Below, piece after piece: positions 7,313-15,462 of a DNA stretch of 36,604 nucleotides. The first letter of the stretch is position 1, and each line of letters starts with the position of its first letter. A model generated the notes under the pieces. The model was given only the letters and a program-made list of their open reading frames with translations, ran no database searches and was not told the DNA's origin. The position numbers and the translations under genes are program-made. Source of the DNA: an archaeon (GTDB lineage: Archaea; Iainarchaeota; Iainarchaeia; Iainarchaeales; GW2011-AR10); the NCBI GenBank assembly GCA_030651515.1, contig JAUSEO010000030.1, positions 1-36,604 on the forward strand, read 5' to 3'.

Positions 7313-7525
7313 ATGTCAGCGCAAAAGGAAAAGTTTTTCAAGTTCTGCCCGGACTGTGGTTCTTCCAACTGGAAACTCACGGACATTCCTGCCTTAATTG
7401 CATATAGGGAGCTTTACGTGCGGTGCGTTGACTGTGGCTTTCAGGCAAAAGAGTTTCCCGAAGGCACGGCGGAGTTCATTGAGGGTTTCCGCAGGCAAAA
7501 AAACAAGGCAAGTGATTTGCGTTGA
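7313..7525 (+). CDS. Zinc-ribbon miniprotein between nurA and herA
   Basis: A roughly 70-aa protein with two knuckles, FCPDCGSS near the N-terminus and RCVDCGFQ in the second half, giving a four-cysteine zinc ribbon like those of archaeal transcription or RNA-binding miniproteins. The ORF track starts at a TTG at 7295. GGTGGA at 7297-7302 is a good ribosome site for the ATG at 7313 (MSAQKEKFF), which I prefer; the ATG at 7307 is also possible. Its TGA overlaps the herA start (TTGA), so translation is coupled. The position suggests it works with NurA-HerA, for example as a DNA-binding accessory, but no named family or function can be given. Confidence 0.8.
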   Translation: MSAQKEKFFKFCPDCGSSNWKLTDIPALIAYRELYVRCVDCGFQAKEFPEGTAEFIEGFRRQKNKASDLR

Positions 7526-9057
7526 CTGAAGAAATCGGGACGATTATAAGCACGCTTGAGGGGCCGTCACCCGGCAAGGTGAGTTTTGTTGTCACGAGTG
7601 GCATAATGAACCGCGGCCAGTTTGTGGAAATTGACTACTCGCAGGGCCGGCTTGTGGGGCTCGTGGTTGACGTGTTTAAGACCAATAAGTATTTTGAGCG
7701 CGCAGAATCAGTAAAGGAATTCGAGTCTTCCGGTAAAAAGTTGTTTGAGCAGTTCCCTGTTTCTGAGTGGGAGTACCTGGTTGCTGAAACCAAGCCAATG
7801 GGCGTGTACACAAACGATGGCAAGATTATCCGCCATTCTTTTCCCCCAAGCCCCGGGGACAAGGTCAGGGTTGCGTCGTCTGAGACTATTGAAAAGTTTC
7901 TGGGCTTTGACAAAAATGGCGTGCACTTGGGTGAAATAAATTTTCACGGCACGATTGTGAAGCCAAATCTTTCGCGCCTGCTGAAAAAGCACCTTGCAAT
8001 ATTGGCCATGTCTGGTGCAGGCAAGTCAACTGCGGTTAAAACAATTATTGAGGAAGTGCTTGACAGAAAAAAGGAAAATGGAAGGCTTGCAGTTGTAGTC
8101 ATTGACGTGCATGGCGAGTACACTTGTTTTGGCGAGCCTGCAACAAAGCCCGGTGAAGTTGATTACACAAAAAAAACTTTTATCATAAGGTCGCATGAAA
8201 TAAAAATCGGCGTGCCCAAACTGAATGTCGGGCTTGTTTCAAGCATTGTGTCTGGTTTGAGTTCGCCGCAGAAACGCGAGCTTGAAAGGATTCTCAATTC
8301 CCTGAAGTCTGAAATGAAGCAGGGTGCAGGCCCGTTTGACTTGAACCGTGTTGAGGCCGTGATTTCCCAGGACAAGTCAATCAATGATGCAACCAGCAGG
8401 ATTTTGCTTTCATGGATTTCAAGTTTGAAGGATCTTGACTTGTTTGGGAAAACTGATTCACCAAGCGTTTTTGATGTTCTGCGCCCGGGGCATTTAACTG
8501 TCTTTGATTTGTCGGATGAAATAAACCTGAAAAAAAAGCAGATAATCGTTTCTTATTTCACACAGAGGTTTTTCTTTGAACGCAAGAATGGCGCGATTCC
8601 GCCTTTTTTGCTTGTTATCGAGGAAAGCCATCAGTTTGCACCCCAAGAGGCAAAGGAAGAGTATGCAATTTCCAGAAGAATAATTGAGACTATTGCGCGT
8701 GAGGGGCGAAAGTTTGGCGCTTGCCTTTGCCTTGTGTCCCAGCGCCCGATTAACCTTTCCACAACGGCTTTGTCTCAGTGCAATTCAAACATCATTCTGC
8801 GTGTAACTAACCCTTATGACTTGAAGCACATTGGGGAGTCAAGTGAGGGAATTGACTCAAAGAGCCTTGAAATGATTACCACTCTTGCAGTTGGAGAGGC
8901 CCTGCTTGTCGGCGAGGCCGTCAATCACCCTGTTTTTTTCCGCGTTAGGAAAAACAAGTGCCCGGAGTCAAAGCATGAAATTTCCCTTGAACAGGCTGCG
9001 CGCGTGTTTGAGGAAAAAAAAGAAAACTTAAATAAGGAAGCTCTGCAATTCCTTTGA
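7522..9057 (+). CDS. herA: HerA hexameric DNA translocase
   Basis: A 511-aa HerA/FtsK-type ATPase that pumps DNA into NurA during end resection. The N-terminal HAS-barrel domain covers about residues 1-120. Walker A is MSGAGKST (163-170). Walker B is FLLVIEESHQFAP (362-374). IAREGRKFG and the sensor-like VSQRP (about 391-409) follow. The C-terminus has the usual helical brace that docks NurA. The start is TTG, overlapping the zinc-ribbon stop as TTGA, with an AGTGAT ribosome site just before it. Seven nucleotides separate it from the next gene. The assignment is firm. Confidence 0.95.
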   Translation: MTEEIGTIISTLEGPSPGKVSFVVTSGIMNRGQFVEIDYSQGRLVGLVVDVFKTNKYFERAESVKEFESSGKKLFEQFPVSEWEYLVAETKPMGVYTNDGKIIRHSFPPSPGDKVRVASSETIEKFLGFDKNGVHLGEINFHGTIVKPNLSRLLKKHLAILAMSGAGKSTAVKTIIEEVLDRKKENGRLAVVVIDVHGEYTCFGEPATKPGEVDYTKKTFIIRSHEIKIGVPKLNVGLVSSIVSGLSSPQKRELERILNSLKSEMKQGAGPFDLNRVEAVISQDKSINDATSRILLSWISSLKDLDLFGKTDSPSVFDVLRPGHLTVFDLSDEINLKKKQIIVSYFTQRFFFERKNGAIPPFLLVIEESHQFAPQEAKEEYAISRRIIETIAREGRKFGACLCLVSQRPINLSTTALSQCNSNIILRVTNPYDLKHIGESSEGIDSKSLEMITTLAVGEALLVGEAVNHPVFFRVRKNKCPESKHEISLEQAARVFEEKKENLNKEALQFL

Positions 9058-9064
9058 AGGAAAA

Positions 9065-10210
9065 ATGGTTTTCATAGAACTTGCCTTGTTTGCCGCAGGC
9101 CTCCTGGTTTTGGTGCGGTCTAGTGATATTTTCGTAGAGTCTGCTGCGCGCTTGGCAAAGCTTTTTGGAATAAGTGCCTTTGTAATTGGCTTGACGATTG
9201 TTGCTGTGGGCACATCCTTGCCGGAGCTTGCAACTTCCATTGACGCATCCCTGAAAGGAGAATCCGGCATAGTGGTTGGCACTCTTATTGGAAGCAACAT
9301 TGCAAACATTGGGTTGATTCTTGGCCTGTTTGTCCTGGTTTCGGGGAGCATGGTTGTTTCAAAACAAGTTTTTGACAAGGACTTGTTCTTGATGCTTGTA
9401 GCGACCCTTGTTTTTTTTTATTTTATTTCTGATGGTGTGATAGGTTTTCTTGAAGGAGCTGTAATGTTTTTGATGTTTGTCGGCTATGCCTTGTTTTTGC
9501 TGCATTTTGTGCCGCGTTTTGAAACGATTTTCAATTTCCCCGTTTTTTTGAAATCCTTTGCCGGTGTAGGTTCTTTTTTTCTCAATGTGTCAGTTTACAA
9601 GGAGATTTTGCGCAGCGGAATTTCGCCTTCGACTTATGCTTCCCTTATAAGGGATGAGCCGGATGTGTTTGAAAAAAAATTCGGAAAGCACCTTGAAGGC
9701 AGTGAGAGAAAAAATTTTCTTGAGAAATACAAGTCAGAGGTACTGTCAAGGGTAGCCAGGCATTCTTTGCTTTTATTGTTCAGCCTTGCAGGGGTAATAG
9801 TGGGTGCTGACCTCCTTGTGGCCAACACGATTGTTTTGGCGTCAATTTTTGGGATTTCTTCACAGCTAATCAGCCTTACAATCATTGCAGTGGGCACTTC
9901 CCTGCCTGAATTGTCTGTTTCCATTTCAGCTGTAAGGAAGGGCGTGCCGGGCATTTTTCTTGGCAACATTATCGGGAGCAACATTGCAAACCTTTTGCTT
10001 ATCGGGGGCCTGAGCGCAATTGTTGCCCCGCTTGTGGTGCCCCTTGCAGGGGTTTCGTTGCCGCTTCTTTTCATGATTTTGATAAGCGTTTTTTTCTGGG
10101 CCGCGGTTTTTGGTTCATGGAAACTCACGCGTGCGGCAGGGCTTGGGCTTTTCCTGGTGTACGCTGCGTTCATTTACCTGCTTGCAATGGGGTATTCTCT
10201 CTCCGTGTGA
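9065..10210 (+). CDS. Na+/Ca2+ exchanger, CaCA (YrbG-like) family
   Basis: A 381-aa integral membrane antiporter of the CaCA superfamily with the hallmark duplicated alpha repeats: VGTSLPELATS plus GSNIANIGL (48-83) and VGTSLPELSVS plus GSNIANLLL (276-312). Each copy has the cation-binding Glu and Asn. The two halves are joined by an unusually long, partly charged loop (about 150-232), making the protein longer than the roughly 320 aa common in YrbG relatives. It probably exchanges Na+ for Ca2+ at the cytoplasmic membrane. It lies 7 nt after herA, so it is cotranscribed with the DNA-repair genes without an obvious functional reason. A nine-T run encodes part of one helix. Confidence 0.92.
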   Translation: MVFIELALFAAGLLVLVRSSDIFVESAARLAKLFGISAFVIGLTIVAVGTSLPELATSIDASLKGESGIVVGTLIGSNIANIGLILGLFVLVSGSMVVSKQVFDKDLFLMLVATLVFFYFISDGVIGFLEGAVMFLMFVGYALFLLHFVPRFETIFNFPVFLKSFAGVGSFFLNVSVYKEILRSGISPSTYASLIRDEPDVFEKKFGKHLEGSERKNFLEKYKSEVLSRVARHSLLLLFSLAGVIVGADLLVANTIVLASIFGISSQLISLTIIAVGTSLPELSVSISAVRKGVPGIFLGNIIGSNIANLLLIGGLSAIVAPLVVPLAGVSLPLLFMILISVFFWAAVFGSWKLTRAAGLGLFLVYAAFIYLLAMGYSLSV

Positions 10211-10282
10211 AGTGCCTTCGCAAAGAGTATTAAATAAGTTTTTACTTTTATTAATAGTAATTTTTTACTGGTCGTGGGGGTC

Positions 10283-12727
10283 ATGAAGCGCGTTTTTGCA
10301 GCCGCAATTTTTTTACTCGTTTTTTTTTCCCTGAACGCGTTTTCCGGAATTGTGACTGACAGGGTTTTTGAAATATGTGACGTTGTGGAGGATAAGTGGA
10401 ACTTCAACCCCCCACAGAATTATGAGGAACCAGGCTACTCGTATAATGGCTCGTATGGTGAACGCGGCGAGATGAGCCCGTATGGGCTAGGAAAGTATAT
10501 TTTTTCAGATACTTATTCTTACCACTTTTTCAAGGAACAGGGAAACCCCAATTGGCAGGGAGACGGGGGCTTTAGCCATGTAGGCAATGATTTTGGCGGG
10601 CCTGAAACAAGTGTCGGGCTGTACCTCAACTGGGAAAGAAAGTTCGTGGTTGACGGTAAAAGAATTGACTCGGAATCGTTTGATGTGAATGAGTCACAAA
10701 GGCTTTTTCCTTTTCTAAGGGAAAGCTTTCCCACTTTTTTTGGCGGCAAAATCAGGAACATTCCCAACATCTACAACCCCGAACTTCTTGGAACTTTTTT
10801 TTATCTTATCCCAAATCCTAAGTGGCCCAACTATCAATGTCTCCAGTCGTGGATGGATTATGGTGATGGGCGTGGAGAAGTGCCGTATGGGCCGTATGTT
10901 TGCCCGGAGTACGATTATGAGCCTCCGTTACAGGTGGAAGTTGTCTGTCCGCGTGTGTGCGACCGGTACCCAATAGATTTTGCTGGTGACCTCGGGGTTT
11001 ATGGGCTTTTCCAAAACAAGGGTTTCCAGATAATTGACGACGAGTATAATCCATGCGTGGGCGTAACTGTCACAGAGTATGACATTACCTGTGAAGGCGC
11101 GCCGCCTCTTCCTGTTAAAGAGGGTGGGCCTTTGGACAGCTGGCAGATTGCTAGTGGCTATAATTTCAGGGTTGAAGGCGTGTGCGATGCCTGTGGAAAC
11201 GGCTACCGTGACAAGTTCTGTGAAAAAGGCGACATGTTTGAGGGCGCGCCATGCACATCGGATGGTGAAAGATATATACCTGGAAGCTGTGAGGGCGGGG
11301 AACAAGCCTGCAAGTACAATGATTATGAGCAGTGTGACGATGGAAATGGGCGGTGGGATGATGGTTGCTCCCCGTTGTGCATTCTGGACGACACGCGGAA
11401 ATGCGGTAACGGAATCCTTGACTCTGATGAGCAGTGCGAGATTTTTAACCCATGCCCGAACAGGCAGGCGTGCACGCTCAACTGCCAGTGTGGTGCCGTG
11501 TGCGGCAACGGCATCCCTGAAATTGGGGAAGACTGCGATGACGGCATAGTTGACCCTGATGACACGCACTTGAATGGCTCTGCTGACGATGACGGTATAT
11601 GCGTGATTGACGTGGAAAGGCGTCCGGAGTCCTGCAAGACTAATTCTTGCGGTGACGGTTACCTTGACCAGCGCGTAGAAGAGTGTGATGATTGGAATAA
11701 TTCTGATGGAGACGGTTGCAGCGCTTCGTGCGAGATAGAAGAGGGCCCTGTTTGTGGTGACGGGAACATTGAGCCGCCAGAACAATGTGAACAGAACAGT
11801 GATTGTTCCAGCGGTAATGTGTGCCAGAACTGCAAGTGTGTTGAGGAAGAGTTTTGCGGCAACGGCAACCCTGACCCAGGCGAGCAATGCGATGACGGCG
11901 TAGACACTGACACTTATTACACGGAAAACAAGGCTGACGATGACGGGATGTGCGTGATTGATGGCCAGAAAATGCAGGTGTCATGCATGGATAATTTTTG
12001 CGGTGACGGTTACTTGTTCGGGTCTAGGGAAGGGGGGTCAGAAAAATGTGATGACGGCAGTCACTGTGAAGACGGTAGTGTATGTGAAAATGATGTTGAG
12101 TGTGCCGGCATAGGCGGTGGTTTGTGCCTGCCAAGAGACAATGATGGTTGCAGTGCTTCCTGTGTCATTGAGTATTGTGGCGACCGGATTATACAGCCTC
12201 CGCGCGAGCAGTGCGAAGCAACCCCTGACTGTGGCCCTTTTGGTGGTGACTTGGTTTGCTTCCAGTGCCAGTGCGTTGAAGAGCTTGACGACTATTACCA
12301 GCTTGGAATTTCTTCTGAAAGCGTTTATGGGCTCGGCAACCCACTTGTCGCTACCTATAATCTGGATAGAACCGTTTCAGATGGCCAAGTGACGACAAAA
12401 CTACATTACTATATTTCTAATCTAAAGGGGGAAATAATTGGCGGGGAAACTGCCAAGGATATAACTTTTTTAAATGGCGAAACTGGTTTCTTGCATCTCT
12501 GGAATGACTTGCAGCTTTCATCTGAAAATGGCTTTCAGCCTGGCACATACATTTTGTTTGGCAGGGTTGAGCCGTTTGATGGGGAAAAATTCACTGCAAA
12601 CAACCATGCAAGCAAATACATTACAATAACCAGCCAGGAAGTTCAAGTGAACATCCCTGAAACAAACCTGTTGCTTGTTGTTGTGTCTGCCTTGGCGGTG
12701 GTTTTCATTGTCCGCAGAAAAAAGTGA
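10283..12727 (+). CDS. Large secreted cysteine-rich protein with DUF4215 repeats and C-terminal anchor
   Basis: A secreted surface protein of 814 aa. I take the ATG at 10283 (the track uses a GTG at 10274), giving a clean signal peptide, MKRVFAAAIFLLVFFSL. The first 300 residues or so are an unknown Tyr/Pro/Gly-rich domain. The middle is a long series of Cys-rich repeats of the DUF4215/Myxococcus type: CGDG..., ECDDWNNSDGDGCSASC and close variants, interleaved with CGNG...GEDCDDG units. A beta-rich CARDB-like domain follows, then a tail of VNIPETN, a hydrophobic helix and RRKK. The tail resembles PEF-CTERM/archaeosortase signals. The Cys content implies an oxidising exterior. The promoter is probably TTAAATAAG near 10231. 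It is convergent with the next gene. Confidence 0.85.
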   Translation: MKRVFAAAIFLLVFFSLNAFSGIVTDRVFEICDVVEDKWNFNPPQNYEEPGYSYNGSYGERGEMSPYGLGKYIFSDTYSYHFFKEQGNPNWQGDGGFSHVGNDFGGPETSVGLYLNWERKFVVDGKRIDSESFDVNESQRLFPFLRESFPTFFGGKIRNIPNIYNPELLGTFFYLIPNPKWPNYQCLQSWMDYGDGRGEVPYGPYVCPEYDYEPPLQVEVVCPRVCDRYPIDFAGDLGVYGLFQNKGFQIIDDEYNPCVGVTVTEYDITCEGAPPLPVKEGGPLDSWQIASGYNFRVEGVCDACGNGYRDKFCEKGDMFEGAPCTSDGERYIPGSCEGGEQACKYNDYEQCDDGNGRWDDGCSPLCILDDTRKCGNGILDSDEQCEIFNPCPNRQACTLNCQCGAVCGNGIPEIGEDCDDGIVDPDDTHLNGSADDDGICVIDVERRPESCKTNSCGDGYLDQRVEECDDWNNSDGDGCSASCEIEEGPVCGDGNIEPPEQCEQNSDCSSGNVCQNCKCVEEEFCGNGNPDPGEQCDDGVDTDTYYTENKADDDGMCVIDGQKMQVSCMDNFCGDGYLFGSREGGSEKCDDGSHCEDGSVCENDVECAGIGGGLCLPRDNDGCSASCVIEYCGDRIIQPPREQCEATPDCGPFGGDLVCFQCQCVEELDDYYQLGISSESVYGLGNPLVATYNLDRTVSDGQVTTKLHYYISNLKGEIIGGETAKDITFLNGETGFLHLWNDLQLSSENGFQPGTYILFGRVEPFDGEKFTANNHASKYITITSQEVQVNIPETNLLLVVVSALAVVFIVRRKK

Positions 12728-12732
12728 AAAAC

Positions 12733-13623
12733 TCACTTGCTGATTTCAAGTGCCTCAAACAGCCATGAGGCGTCCTTGCCCGTGATTTTTTCTGTTTCCT
12801 GTTTTATGATTTCATTTGTCGGGAAAGGAGAAGCATGTGAAAAACCTTTTCCCTGCGCAATTTTTTCCACGCGCAGTGCATGGAGCTGTTTGAAAAGCCG
12901 TGCAGCGCATTCTTTCCCGCACTCCAATTCTTTTTCAAGCGCGTAAAAAAAAGCTGCCCCCCTGTCATGCTCTGTAGGGTGTGCAATTATTTCACTGATT
13001 TTTTCCCCGTTTTTTAGCTGCAGCAAAACAGGCCCGAGTTTTTCATCGCCCATTCTTTTTTCAGGGAACTGCTTTGGGTGGCAGTTTAACCGCGCGTCTG
13101 TCTGGATTGCAAGGCCCTCATCAAACCACTTTGGTATCCCCGACCCAAGTGCGTGGAACTCAAATGCGTGGGCTGTTTCGTGCACGTCTGCTTGGATGTT
13201 TCCATTTTCGGGCAGTTCTCCAAAACGTGTTATTGACGGGAATTCTGCAAAAGACACTGCCCCGTTGAACGAGATGCCTTCGTTTATGCAGGCATCGCGC
13301 GTGCACAATGTTCCTTTTGGCTCCCTGACAATGTAAAAAATTTTTTTTGGCGGTGCAAAACCAAAGTAATCAGAAAGGCATTCTGCAACGGTTTCCTGGT
13401 ATTCACTCATTGTCCGAAGGAGTGCCAATTGTTCTTGTTTGCAGCCATTGCAGGTTACTTCTGTTTTCTCGCCGCAGTATTTGTTTTCACCGCAGGAAGC
13501 GGTTTTTTCTGCACTCCCAAAGAGCACGGCTTGGCCTGCATTTTTTGTTTCAGGATAGTCAAAAGCCAGGAAAAAAACCGGCAGGAAAACCACTGCCAGA
13601 ACAACTGCGAGTTTTTCTTTCAT
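12733..13623 (-). CDS. Secreted gluzincin-like metallopeptidase
   Basis: A 296-aa secreted protein. I use the ATG at 13623 rather than the track's upstream start, because it begins a textbook signal peptide (MKEKLAVVLAVVFLPVFFLA). A Cys-rich segment follows (about 44-61, including CNGC). The catalytic motif is HETAH (148-152), with a downstream Glu in GIPKWFDEGLA (about 163-172). This HExxH plus WFxEG arrangement is that of MA-clan gluzincins such as the peptidase MA-like family. More cysteines suggest disulfides. The substrate is unknown; shedding or processing of surface proteins such as the adjacent 814-aa cysteine-rich product is speculation. The stop codons of the two convergent genes are 5 nt apart. 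Confidence 0.82.
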   Translation of the reverse strand: MKEKLAVVLAVVFLPVFFLAFDYPETKNAGQAVLFGSAEKTASCGENKYCGEKTEVTCNGCKQEQLALLRTMSEYQETVAECLSDYFGFAPPKKIFYIVREPKGTLCTRDACINEGISFNGAVSFAEFPSITRFGELPENGNIQADVHETAHAFEFHALGSGIPKWFDEGLAIQTDARLNCHPKQFPEKRMGDEKLGPVLLQLKNGEKISEIIAHPTEHDRGAAFFYALEKELECGKECAARLFKQLHALRVEKIAQGKGFSHASPFPTNEIIKQETEKITGKDASWLFEALEISK

Positions 13624-13641
13624 ACAAATGCCTTTTTCCAA

Positions 13642-13654
13642 TTCCGCACCGGCA
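13642..13654 (+). promoter_or_regulatory. Dyad motif TTCCG-CAC-CGGCA (site 2 of 3)
   Basis: Identical to site 1 over CCGCACCGGCAAC, with four of five dyad base pairs kept. It ends 50 nt before the ATG of the 491-aa gene. It also sits 18 nt upstream of the divergent protease start, so either gene could be controlled. Confidence 0.45.
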
Positions 13655-13704
13655 ACGCGGTGTTCCAAAAGAATGTTATTCCAGGTTTTTTCCTTTTATA
13701 TTTA

Positions 13705-15180
13705 ATGACTCCCAATCTTTTTTATTTATCGAATGTATTGTACGTTCCGGAAAAAAGGCAGATAGTTGCCGAATTCACTTGCGGGTGTGGGAAAAAATCC
13801 TGCCGCTATTCTTTTTTTCCTTTTCTCCACCTCCCAAAAACCGGCTCGGTTTCTTCAGTGCTTTTTTCCTCTGACCGCAAAAAAATAAAGCTTGAAGAAA
13901 AAGACGGTTCATTTGAAGTAATCGGCTCAACCATGGAAGAGCTTGAAAAAATCCTTTCCACCCTGAGGCAAAAAGGCATTGATTTTTCAGCCATTGAGCC
14001 TGAGCGCCAGTTTTTGCTTCTTTCAGGCTGGAGTTTTTTTGACGCATTTTCTTTTGAAAATGGTTCTCCGCAAAAAACTGGTTCTTTTCCTGACAATTCA
14101 GCCTTTTCGGCGATTGAAAAAAGCCTTTCAGGTATTTTTGGCCTTTTGTACCGCGACTCTGGTGAAAGCGCAGGGGTTTTCCTCAAAAAAATATGCCTTT
14201 CACACATTCTCCGGCTTCACCCCTCAAAATCAATGGCCGGGGTTTCCCTGCAGGTTCTTTTCGAGAACTGGTTTTTTTCAAATTCCAAACCCATTCCCAC
14301 CGGTTTTTCAGAGCCGGCAAAAAAACCGCTTTCTTCCACTGGCCCAGGTGCATTGTTTGACTTTTCACCGGTGCTGGCAGCCCTTTTTTCGGAAAACAAT
14401 CTTGGCATTGAAACCATTAACTGTGAGTGCTGCACCCCTTCATCAGTCAATGATTCAAACGTCCTGCCTGATTCGCTTGTCAGTGCAGAGTTTTTGCTGA
14501 ATGGTTTTTACTTTGAGTCAAAAAACCCGTTTTGGCTTGAAAAATTCCACTCTTCAAAACCGTTTGCAGAACACAGGGTGAACCGCATGAATGAATGGTT
14601 TCTTCCCTCTGTCCCTGCCGGCCCGTTCTACAAAAATGAAATTCAGGCAATACCGCTTGTTGATGCAAAGTCTCTTGACAAAAAAGCAGTAAAAATCATT
14701 GGCGATGAAAGCCTGTCATGGTCCTGCAGGAAAAAAAAGTCTTTTCTTGCAGAAGGGCTTGGCGCTCTTTTGTCTTTGAGGGGCAGGGCATTGCAGACAA
14801 TGGGCTCTCTTGAGTCTGAAAACCTTGCAAAAAGCGGTGTTTTGTTTTTTGCTTCAAAGCAGCAGAGCTTCCACGTGTCCTGCATTGAACAACTTGCAGT
14901 AACCGCAGAAGAGCTTGCATTCAGTGTCCCTATGGCTGTTTCTTCAAACAGGCATTTTTTTGGCGGGCATTTGGCCAGCGCTTTTTTGTGCCTTTCAGAA
15001 GAGTGCTTTTCGCGCTTTTGTTCCCTTGCAGAGAAAAACAGTTTTTGCGTACTTTCGAGGTGTGGCAACAGGGTTTTTGCAGAGTGTGAAAAACCCCTTG
15101 CATTGGCTGAGCTTTTTTCCTGTTCTTTTGGCCTGCCTCGGCCCCTCATTTTGAGCCAGAGCCTTCCAGAAAAGACTTAA
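13705..15180 (+). CDS. Uncharacterised 491-aa protein with CGCGKKSC and CECC motifs
   Basis: A long single ORF. The track extends it upstream to 13429, but that part is antisense to the protease gene. The ATG at 13705 (MTPNLFYLSNV) is the natural start. A Cys cluster near the N-terminus (CGCGKKSC) and a CECC motif in mid-protein, followed by a region rich in conserved-looking aromatic residues (FYFESKNPFWLEKF), suggest metal binding. No signal peptide or transmembrane helix is evident. Size and the CECC block remind me of an uncharacterised archaeal family, perhaps DUF530, but I cannot confirm this. It is followed by the S17e gene and may share the regulatory motif at 13642 with nurA and the 45-aa zinc ribbon. 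Confidence 0.75.
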   Translation: MTPNLFYLSNVLYVPEKRQIVAEFTCGCGKKSCRYSFFPFLHLPKTGSVSSVLFSSDRKKIKLEEKDGSFEVIGSTMEELEKILSTLRQKGIDFSAIEPERQFLLLSGWSFFDAFSFENGSPQKTGSFPDNSAFSAIEKSLSGIFGLLYRDSGESAGVFLKKICLSHILRLHPSKSMAGVSLQVLFENWFFSNSKPIPTGFSEPAKKPLSSTGPGALFDFSPVLAALFSENNLGIETINCECCTPSSVNDSNVLPDSLVSAEFLLNGFYFESKNPFWLEKFHSSKPFAEHRVNRMNEWFLPSVPAGPFYKNEIQAIPLVDAKSLDKKAVKIIGDESLSWSCRKKKSFLAEGLGALLSLRGRALQTMGSLESENLAKSGVLFFASKQQSFHVSCIEQLAVTAEELAFSVPMAVSSNRHFFGGHLASAFLCLSEECFSRFCSLAEKNSFCVLSRCGNRVFAECEKPLALAELFSCSFGLPRPLILSQSLPEKT

Positions 15181-15232
15181 AAAGGATTCGCTTCGGAATT
15201 GTTTTTACAAGCCTTAAAAGGTGTTTTTTTTC

Positions 15233-15430
15233 ATGGGTAAAGCTGTTCCAAAGGGAATAAAGTCAAAGTCAAACCTCTTGGTTGCCAAGTTTGCAGACAG
15301 GTTCTCGCCTGATTTTGTCCAGAACAAGGACTTCATAAAGACCCTTGAACTGCCGTTTTCAAAAAAGGAAAGAAACTTGATGGCCGGCTTCATTACAAGA
15401 AAAATGAAGCAGTTAAAACAGGCCGCATAA
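15233..15430 (+). CDS. Ribosomal protein S17e
   Basis: A 65-aa archaeal/eukaryotic small-subunit protein eS17. The pattern GIKSKSNLL...FADRFSPDFVQNKDF...KKERNLMAGFITRKM matches the family from start to end, including the conserved (R/K)NxxAGYITR-like signature. The track's start at 15221 is a GTG inside the ribosome site. The real start is the ATG at 15233, with AGGTG nine nucleotides upstream. It lies 52 nt after the 491-aa gene and is convergent with rad50. Confidence 0.93.
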   Translation: MGKAVPKGIKSKSNLLVAKFADRFSPDFVQNKDFIKTLELPFSKKERNLMAGFITRKMKQLKQAA

Positions 15431-15462
15431 ATCCATGTTTTTTTTTAGTTCAAATTTTTAGT

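Noticed and set aside
10928-11887. 319-aa minus-strand ORF
   Set aside because: Lies wholly within the Cys-rich DUF4215 gene. It arises from its biased codons and has no ribosome site or recognisable domain.
11400-12200. DNA tandem repeat or CRISPR-like array
   Set aside because: The periodic signal is protein-level DUF4215 repetition with variable spacing and diverged DNA.
13429-13704. N-terminal extension of the 491-aa gene
   Set aside because: This part is antisense to the secreted protease gene and lacks a ribosome site; the ATG at 13705 fits better.
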